Source: Pseudomonadota bacterium | Lineage (GTDB): Bacteria > Pseudomonadota > Alphaproteobacteria > Rhizobiales > Rhizobiaceae | Reading direction: 5' to 3' | Length of the DNA: 10,491 bases | Assembly: GCA_023393575.1 (NCBI GenBank) | Contig: JAEWKX010000199.1 | Span: 1 to 10,491, forward strand | Part shown: in pieces, positions 6,538 to 10,491 of the stretch | Layout: every line of letters begins with the position of its first letter | Numbering within the stretch: position 1 is the stretch's first letter | Made by a program: the position numbers and the translations under genes | The notes under the pieces: generated by a model | Told to the model about the DNA's origin: nothing | What the model saw: the letters and a program-made list of their open reading frames with translations, nothing else | Databases searched by the model: none

Positions 6538-6606
6538 GGCAAGCCGGTTGCGAGACGGCCTGCAAGCCTCTAGTGCTGTTGTATTGCTCGGAGGAATGGA
6601 AGCCAG

Positions 6607-6981
6607 ATGTCGGATTTATGGCCAACTGAATTGCGCGTCGCAAAGGACCGACGGGTGCTCCATGTCACCTTCAACGACGGACGTTCCTATCCGCTGGCGG
6701 CGGAAACACTCCGCGTGCTGTCACCGTCGGCCGAGGTGCAGGGGCACGGTCCGGGCCAGAAGGTGACCGTGCCGGGCAAGCGGAACGTAAGCATCGCCAG
6801 CCTGACGCCGACGGGAAATTATGCCGTGCGTATCGGCTTCGACGACGGTCACGGCAGCGGCATCTATACCTGGACCTATCTGCGGGAGCTGGGCGAAGAG
6901 GGGGACCGGCTGTTTGCGGACTACGAGCGCGAACTCGCGGAAAAGAATTTGACCCGCGACCCGCCCACACGAGGCCGTTAG
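6607..6981 (+). CDS. DUF971 domain protein (gamma-butyrobetaine hydroxylase-like N-terminal domain)
   Basis: A 124-residue stand-alone DUF971 protein. Visible family features are LWPTELRV at the start, [31 protein letters not shown] (about 18-48), the central strand [20 protein letters not shown] with its Asp-Asp-Gly-His core (about 70-90), and TYLRELG. The same fold is the N-terminal domain of gamma-butyrobetaine and trimethyllysine hydroxylases and the C-terminal domain of the plant iron-sulfur carrier HCF101. No membrane or signal segment is present. It is divergent from moaA, an iron-sulfur enzyme, which fits but does not prove a link to cluster or cofactor metabolism. ATG 6607 has GGAAG four bases upstream; a better GGAGG lies 12 bases away, further than usual. 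It converges on the marR gene. Confidence 0.85.
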   Translation: MSDLWPTELRVAKDRRVLHVTFNDGRSYPLAAETLRVLSPSAEVQGHGPGQKVTVPGKRNVSIASLTPTGNYAVRIGFDDGHGSGIYTWTYLRELGEEGDRLFADYERELAEKNLTRDPPTRGR

Positions 6982-6987
6982 GCATGA

Positions 6988-7458
6988 TTACGCGCTATCC
7001 TCGGTGATTTCGGCCTGAAGCGCCTCGACCATCCGCTCCATGTTGCCGGCAATGGCCAGGCACTGCTCCATGGGCGTCGCTGAAAGAATGCGCTCGATCA
7101 GCGCGGTCTGGATAGCCATCGCCTCCTCGCTCACACGTCGGCCTTCCACCGTGAGGAACAGGCGCAGTACCCGTTTATCCCGCGCATCGCCACGACGCTC
7201 GATCAGCCCCCGCCGCTCCATCTGCGGCAGGGTCATGCTGATGTTGGAGCGCCCGACCAGCAGCTTGCGGGCAAGCTCCTGCTGCGAAATGCCCTCGAAG
7301 CGATAAAGGTTCACCAGGATGTCGAGGTGAGGGGGTTTGATGTCCAGCGGCGAAAGCTCGCGTGTCAGTACCGTCTGCATCAGTTGGCAGGCGCGCGCGA
7401 CGGCGATCCAGCTCTTGAAGCGCGGGTGGTCCCACGGCAGGGATTGATTTTTGTTCAT
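6988..7458 (-). CDS. MarR-family transcriptional regulator
   Basis: A 156-residue dimeric winged-helix repressor-type protein. The DNA-binding part runs from about residue 43: LDILVNLYRFEG, the helix-turn-helix ISQQELARKLLVGRSNISMTLPQMERRGLI (57-86), and the wing ERRGDARDKRVLRLFLT (87-103) with the conserved Asp-x-Arg. Helices before 43 and after 104 form the dimer interface. Two cysteines (24 and 133) are present, but there is no basis for calling it redox-sensing. It is divergent from an alpha/beta hydrolase with a perfect dyad between them, so autoregulation and control of the hydrolase are likely. ATG 7458 has no clear Shine-Dalgarno sequence. The ligand is unknown. It ends seven bases from the convergent DUF971 gene. 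Confidence 0.93.
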   Translation of the reverse strand: MNKNQSLPWDHPRFKSWIAVARACQLMQTVLTRELSPLDIKPPHLDILVNLYRFEGISQQELARKLLVGRSNISMTLPQMERRGLIERRGDARDKRVLRLFLTVEGRRVSEEAMAIQTALIERILSATPMEQCLAIAGNMERMVEALQAEITEDSA

Positions 7459-7471
7459 TTCTATACGTTAT

Positions 7472-7487
7472 TGTTCAGCATTGAACA
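7472..7487. promoter_or_regulatory. Probable operator in the marR/hydrolase divergent promoter
   Basis: A perfect dyad TGTTCA-GCAT-TGAACA lies centrally in the 47-base gap, of a size typical for MarR dimers. The half-site word TTGTTCA also occurs at 7451-7457, exactly 20 bases (two helical turns) from its copy at 7471-7477 and overlapping the marR start codon. A -10-like CTATAC (7461-7466) for the hydrolase would place its start inside the dyad, consistent with repression. Confidence 0.65.
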
Positions 7488-7505
7488 TTCCAGAGGTTCT
7501 CCGTC

Positions 7506-8420
7506 ATGTCATCGGTCGCGGTCAAACTCATCCGTCCCGTTTTCGCCCTTGGAGGCCGGCTCGCGCCGCGCGCGACGGCTCGTCTCGCCTTCCAGCTTTT
7601 CTGTCTTACTCCCTCCCGCCGCCCCGTTGGCCAAAAGGCCCGCAAGGCGCACGCCGAGGGAAACAGACGTCTGGCTGCTGCGGAAACCATGCCGTTTCAG
7701 GTCGGAAAAGCAAGAGTGATGGCCTACCGGCTCAACGGCGCCGACGCTGCATCACCCCAAAAGGTGCTGGTTGTGCATGGCTGGGGCTCCGGAGCAGCCT
7801 ATATCTCCGGCCTGGCCTCGGGCCTGGCTACCGGCGGCGCCGATGTGGTCGTTCTGGATTTTCCAGGACACGGCCTCTCCACGGGAAGACAGCTCGACAT
7901 GCGTATGGCCGTGGAGGCGATCGTCGAGGCGGAGCGGCGTTTCGGACCTTTCGACGGTGCCGTCGGACACTCCTTCGGCGGCGCGAGCCTTCTGTTGGCG
8001 GCCGGGGGAGTCCTGTCGTCCGCGGGGCAGATCTCGCCGCAGCGACTTGCCGTGATCGGGGCTCCGAGCCGGATCGAATGGCTCTTCGAAGGCTTTGCAG
8101 GGATGTTCGGCCTCAACCGGTCGGTGCTAACGAAGCTGATCGAACATGCCGAATCGGTTGCGGGTGCGGCGCTGTCGGATTTCGATGCCATTCCGATCGC
8201 CGAGCGGATCCGGACGCCGCTTCTCGTGGTTCATGCAGAGGAGGACAAGGAGGTCGATGCCGACCACGCACGGCGCTACACCTCGGTCCCGTCGGCGCGC
8301 ATTCACTGGGCGAACGGCCATGGACACCGGCGGATCATCGCCGCTCCCGAGGTCATCGATACGGTTGTCGAATTTCTCGTGTCGTACAAAAATGGAGGCG
8401 GGCGGAGTACCGCCGCCTGA
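7506..8420 (+). CDS. Alpha/beta hydrolase
   Basis: A 304-residue alpha/beta-hydrolase-fold enzyme. The oxyanion-hole motif is HGWG (91-94), the strand-turn LDFPGHGLS follows (117-125), the nucleophile elbow is GHSFGG (154-159) with Ser156, the likely acid is Asp247 in HAEEDKEVD, and the likely base is His274 in GHGHRRI. The first 60 residues form a basic, helical extension without a clear signal peptide, so it is probably cytosolic or membrane-associated. Substrate cannot be assigned; lipase, esterase or thioesterase activity are all possible. ATG 7506 has AGAGG nine bases upstream. It is divergent from a MarR regulator, and the shared dyad suggests that the hydrolase is induced by a compound it degrades. 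The last codons contain a GC-rich hairpin (8396-8418). Confidence 0.9.
   Translation: MSSVAVKLIRPVFALGGRLAPRATARLAFQLFCLTPSRRPVGQKARKAHAEGNRRLAAAETMPFQVGKARVMAYRLNGADAASPQKVLVVHGWGSGAAYISGLASGLATGGADVVVLDFPGHGLSTGRQLDMRMAVEAIVEAERRFGPFDGAVGHSFGGASLLLAAGGVLSSAGQISPQRLAVIGAPSRIEWLFEGFAGMFGLNRSVLTKLIEHAESVAGAALSDFDAIPIAERIRTPLLVVHAEEDKEVDADHARRYTSVPSARIHWANGHGHRRIIAAPEVIDTVVEFLVSYKNGGGRSTAA
8396..8418 (+). other. GC hairpin at the hydrolase 3' end
   Basis: AGGC and GGCGG (one bulged G between) pair with CCGCC and GCCT around an AGTA loop, ending on the first base of the stop codon. No T-tract follows. It may stabilise the mRNA end or be chance in GC-rich coding sequence. Confidence 0.35.
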
Positions 8421-8450
8421 GATTGATCGTACCGGACTGTCGACGTAGTG

Positions 8451-8475
8451 TCGCCTCTTTGGCCCATAGAGGCGA
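8451..8475 (+). other. Hairpin next to the PPOX-gene ribosome binding site
   Basis: TCGCCTCT (8451-8458) pairs perfectly with AGAGGCGA (8468-8475) around a nine-base loop. Its 3' arm runs into the purine-rich GAGGGGG, so it could be a Rho-type end for the hydrolase transcript, or a structure limiting ribosome access to the next gene. Confidence 0.5.
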
Positions 8476-8480
8476 GGGGG
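8474..8480 (+). promoter_or_regulatory. Ribosome binding site pointing to an ATC start
   Basis: GAGGGGG is the only Shine-Dalgarno-like sequence before the PPOX gene. From its GAGG core there are seven bases to ATC 8485, the position where family members have ATG. No similar site precedes GTG 8548. Confidence 0.5.
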
Positions 8481-8484
8481 CAGC

Positions 8485-8547
8485 ATCACGATCATCCGGA
8501 CGCTCGAAGACCTGAAGGAACTCTATGGCGACGTCAGCGATGCCTCG
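8485..8547 (+). other. Likely N-terminal codons of the PPOX gene lacking a standard start codon
   Basis: In frame with the gene that follows, these 21 codons read (ATC)TIIRTLEDLKELYGDVSD and two more residues, which resembles the N-terminus I know from this flavoprotein family (M-T-x-I-R-T-L-E-x-L-x-x-L-Y-G). There is no ATG, GTG or TTG between the upstream stop at 8467 and GTG 8548, and only a CTG at 8512. Translation may begin at ATC 8485, or the first codon has been lost by a G-to-C change at 8487, real or a sequencing error. Confidence 0.6.
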
Positions 8548-9093
8548 GTGTTGAAGGTGACGCATACGTTGACTGACGAGTACCGCCGGATGATCGACGC
8601 CTCCCCGTTTGCCGCGCTTGCGACGGTAGGACCCGAAGGGCTCGACTGCTCGCCGCGCGGAGATTCGGGAACGTGCGTGCGGATCGAGGACGAAAGAACG
8701 CTGCTGCTGCCGGACTGGCGCGGCAACAACCGAATCGATTCGCTGATGAACATCGTCCGCGACCCCCGCGTGGCGCTGATGTTCCTCATTCCGGGTTCCA
8801 ATACGGCCATGCGCCTCAACGGCTCGGCCGTGGTGTCCGTCGAGCCCTCGCTGCTGGCGAGCTTCGACATGGACGGCCGTCATCCACGCAGCGTCATGGT
8901 CGTCACGATTGCCGAAGTCTATTTCCAATGCGCACGCGCCATCATGCGGGCCGAACTCTGGAACCCGGAGCGATTCGTCGATCCGGCGACGCTGCCTACG
9001 CCGGGAGCGCTGCTCAAGGCTGCAAAGGCGGATTTCGACCAGGCGACCTACGATCGAGAATGGGCTGCACGAGCGGCTGCGACCATGTGGTAG
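8548..9093 (+). CDS. FMN-binding PPOX-family flavoprotein (pyridoxamine 5'-phosphate oxidase-like)
   Basis: From the first standard start codon (GTG 8548) the product has 181 residues with a split-barrel flavin-binding fold. Visible blocks are PFAALATVGPEGLDCSPRGD (20-39), LLLPDWRGNNRIDSL (52-66) with basic residues that fit FMN phosphate binding, VRDPRVALMFLIPGSNTAMRLNG (70-92), and VYFQCARAIMRAELW (124-138). These resemble the MSMEG_1061/DR2398-type subfamily, assigned from memory and less certain than the superfamily. A flavin-dependent redox role in the cytosol is likely; the substrate is unknown and it is not the vitamin B6 oxidase PdxH. GTG 8548 has no ribosome binding site and cuts off about 21 family-like residues, so the true start is probably 8485. 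It lies 127 bases after the hydrolase stop and converges on the GGDEF gene. Confidence 0.85.
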   Translation: MLKVTHTLTDEYRRMIDASPFAALATVGPEGLDCSPRGDSGTCVRIEDERTLLLPDWRGNNRIDSLMNIVRDPRVALMFLIPGSNTAMRLNGSAVVSVEPSLLASFDMDGRHPRSVMVVTIAEVYFQCARAIMRAELWNPERFVDPATLPTPGALLKAAKADFDQATYDREWAARAAATMW

Positions 9094-9112
9094 CGTCCGC
9101 CTTGCAAATCCG

Positions 9113-10180
9113 TCAGTTGCGATAGATTAGCCAGTTCTTGCCGGCATAGTCGCGGCGCATCGCCTCCTCGAAGAGGATGGTCCTGTTCCGGCCGTTGTGC
9201 TTGGCGTGATAGAGCGCCGCATCCGCATTGGCGTAGAGATGGCCGGCATCTTCCGCCTGGCTGCCCATGGAATAGCCCAGCGAGATGGTAATGGGTCCGT
9301 ACTGGACGCCCGAGCGGGAGTTGCGGAAGCTGCGCGTTTCCAGGGCGCAGCGGATCCGCTCGCAGATCAGCATAACCTCTTCGGCGGTATTGCCTTCGAC
9401 GATGATTGCGAATTCCTCGCCTCCGGTGCGCGCGACGAACAACTCCTTGCGGACATTGGCGCGGATCACGGACGCGACCGTCGCAAGAATCTTGTCACCC
9501 ACCGGATGGCCGTAGGTGTCGTTGATCTTCTTGAAGTTGTCGATATCGGCAAGGACGAGTGCGGTGACCGGCAGGTTCGGAGCGCTGTCGAACAGCGAGG
9601 TGAGCTTGTCGTCGAAGGCGCGGCGATTGCCGAGACGGGTGAGAGAATCGGTGTTGGCGATCCGCTTGTACTCGTCGAGCTCCTTCCGGACCTGATCCAT
9701 CTCAAGCGAGTGTTCCGCAACCGTGTCCACGGTCCGTTCGCCATGGGCGATCGTATCGGTGGTCGCCGTGGTGAGCAGCGCAATCGCATTGCCAATGATG
9801 TCGTTGGAGAAATTCGCCTTCGAATTGATACGGCTGGCGGTTTCCCCCAGGAGTTGGGTGTAGCTTTCCATGGAACGTTGCTCCTGGCGGAGCAGCCGGA
9901 GGAGGCTTTCGAGTTCCACCAGTAGCTTGCCGTGCGCCCTTTCGATCACCTCCACATGGCCGGTGCCGAGATGCTGAGCCGCGAGAGCGTCCAGTTCCTC
10001 CTGGGTCGCACGGCTGCCCAGGGCCGCCAGATGCTGGGTCAGGGCAGTGTTGGAGCCGATGTAGGCCTCGTAGAAAAGCTGATAGTTGCGCGGGATCGGC
10101 GCGACGCCCATCGCGCGCAGCGCATACATAATCTGGCCAACAACATCGTTCGCTTGCGCCTTCTGCGCAGTCGTCGTCAT
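9113..10180 (-). CDS. Diguanylate cyclase (GGDEF domain), cytosolic
   Basis: The 355-residue product makes c-di-GMP from two GTP. Residues 1-170 are helical with no membrane segment: a short domain including PIPRNYQLFYEAYIG (29-43), then a long coiled-coil-like helix that probably drives dimerisation. The GGDEF domain starts at DSLTRLGNRRAFDDKL (178-193), has the metal-binding ADIDNFKKIND (211-221) and an intact GGEEF (253-257), then ITISLGYSMG and ANADAALYHAKHNGRN. The inhibitory I-site is incomplete: Arg is kept nine residues before GGEEF but Leu247 replaces the Asp, so feedback inhibition may be weak. No EAL domain or known sensor is present. ATG 10180 has GGGGGA four bases upstream; GTG 10207 would add nine residues. 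It lies behind fumC on the same strand, separated by a large hairpin and an AT-rich leader. Confidence 0.93.
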   Translation of the reverse strand: MTTTAQKAQANDVVGQIMYALRAMGVAPIPRNYQLFYEAYIGSNTALTQHLAALGSRATQEELDALAAQHLGTGHVEVIERAHGKLLVELESLLRLLRQEQRSMESYTQLLGETASRINSKANFSNDIIGNAIALLTTATTDTIAHGERTVDTVAEHSLEMDQVRKELDEYKRIANTDSLTRLGNRRAFDDKLTSLFDSAPNLPVTALVLADIDNFKKINDTYGHPVGDKILATVASVIRANVRKELFVARTGGEEFAIIVEGNTAEEVMLICERIRCALETRSFRNSRSGVQYGPITISLGYSMGSQAEDAGHLYANADAALYHAKHNGRNRTILFEEAMRRDYAGKNWLIYRN

Positions 10181-10312
10181 TACGTCCCCCAGCGTGTTCC
10201 CCAACACTTAGATCCGAATGTTTATATCGAATATATTCTAAAACAATTAAAGAAGCCCACAGAATTGAGCGCCCTCTAATGAGGTTTTCTGAAACAGCCG
10301 ATCGTGCCGTTG
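10181..10312 (-). promoter_or_regulatory. AT-rich leader and probable promoter region of the GGDEF gene
   Basis: Bases 10207-10262 are strikingly AT-rich against GC-rich surroundings and contain the perfect palindrome GAATATATTC (10229-10238) next to TATAAA on the minus strand. No -35/-10 pair with good spacing stands out, so the promoter is inferred from composition and position only. No gene is visible here. Confidence 0.45.
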
Positions 10313-10349
10313 CCCGCCGAACAACGCGCGTGGCGCGCTGTTTGGCGGG
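10313..10349 (-). terminator. Large hairpin after fumC
   Basis: The outer arms CCCGCC and GGCGGG enclose an inner ten-pair stem (AACAGCGCGC with GCGCGTTGTT on the minus strand, one G-U pair) and a three-base loop; a single mismatch separates the two parts. It begins about eight bases after the fumC stop. There is no T-tract, so it is a terminator-like or mRNA-stabilising structure rather than a proven intrinsic terminator. Confidence 0.55.
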
Positions 10350-10356
10350 GCGGGGA

Positions 10357-10491
10357 TCAGCGTGGACCGATCATGTTCTCCGGGCGGACATACTGGTCGA
10401 ATTCCTCGTTGGTGAGGTACCCGCCTCCGACCGCTTCTTCCCGCAGCGTCGTGCCGTTCTTGTGTGCCGTTTTGGCGATCTTGGCGCAGGT
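10357..10491 (-). CDS. fumC: Class II fumarate hydratase, C-terminal fragment
   Basis: Fumarase C interconverts fumarate and L-malate in the TCA cycle. Only the last 44 codons and the stop fall in the window; the gene continues beyond the right edge. They encode [20 protein letters not shown], then [20 protein letters not shown] and a final Arg. This matches the C-terminal domain of FumC-type enzymes, including the GYL-x-x-x-EFD and VRPE-x-M-x-G segments. The active-site motifs (the SSxMPxKxNP loop) are outside the window, so integrity cannot be judged. The hairpin right after the stop probably ends its transcript, making the GGDEF gene a separate unit. Confidence 0.93.
   Translation of the reverse strand, partial: TCAKIAKTAHKNGTTLREEAVGGGYLTNEEFDQYVRPENMIGPR

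Noticed and set aside
7451..8515. Plus-strand open frame of 354 codons overlapping the hydrolase
   Set aside because: Arg/Gly-rich and without motifs, while the overlapping frame at 7506-8420 has an intact alpha/beta hydrolase triad.
1..10491. Search for mobile elements, CRISPR arrays, tRNA genes, toxin-antitoxin or defence genes
   Set aside because: No transposase, integrase, regularly spaced repeats, tRNA-like fold or paired small toxin/antitoxin genes were seen; the gene content is core chromosomal.

Overview
This is a GC-rich, densely packed stretch of bacterial chromosome. Gene content and protein flavour point to an alphaproteobacterium of the Hyphomicrobiales, most likely Rhizobiaceae (Rhizobium/Sinorhizobium/Agrobacterium type). 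The evidence is a DksA with one cysteine in place of the zinc finger, a MoaA with the N-terminal extension I associate with rhizobia, the paired ycjX/ycjF genes, and promoter-like boxes resembling the rhizobial CTTGAC-N17-CTATAT consensus. Base composition and coding style look uniform. I see no insertion sequence, integrase, tRNA, CRISPR array or phage gene, so it reads as core chromosome rather than an island.

Layout. Bases 1-863 (+) hold the end of folB and all of folK, two consecutive steps of folate synthesis. Facing them at 877-1425 (-) is a small secreted protein of unknown function. A minus-strand block follows: ycjF-like membrane protein (1530-2597), ycjX-like P-loop NTPase (2594-4063) and SixA-type histidine phosphatase (4134-4631). 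The first two overlap by four bases and must be co-translated; a hairpin and a possible internal promoter separate them from sixA. Divergent from sixA is dksA (4915-5334, +), which ends in a textbook intrinsic terminator. Facing it is moaA (5437-6486, -), with a DUF971 gene (6607-6981, +) divergent from moaA.

The second half has a MarR-type regulator (6988-7458, -) divergent from an alpha/beta hydrolase (7506-8420, +), with a perfect 6-4-6 dyad between them that looks like the MarR operator. Next is an FMN-binding PPOX-family gene (8548-9093, +). Its reading frame continues upstream in recognisable family sequence but has no standard start codon; an ATC sits where the ATG should be. A cytosolic GGDEF diguanylate cyclase (9113-10180, -) lies behind an AT-rich leader and a large hairpin, and the window closes inside the 3' end of fumC (10357-10491, -).

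Most of this is housekeeping or regulation: folate and molybdenum cofactor synthesis, the stringent-response co-regulator, c-di-GMP synthesis and the TCA cycle. I found no clear new multi-gene system. The most notable signals are the missing start codon of the PPOX gene and the hairpin beside its ribosome binding site, the MarR/hydrolase intergenic dyad, three genes with well-supported TTG starts (ycjX, dksA, moaA), and dense dyad symmetry in the dksA/moaA and fumC/GGDEF gaps.
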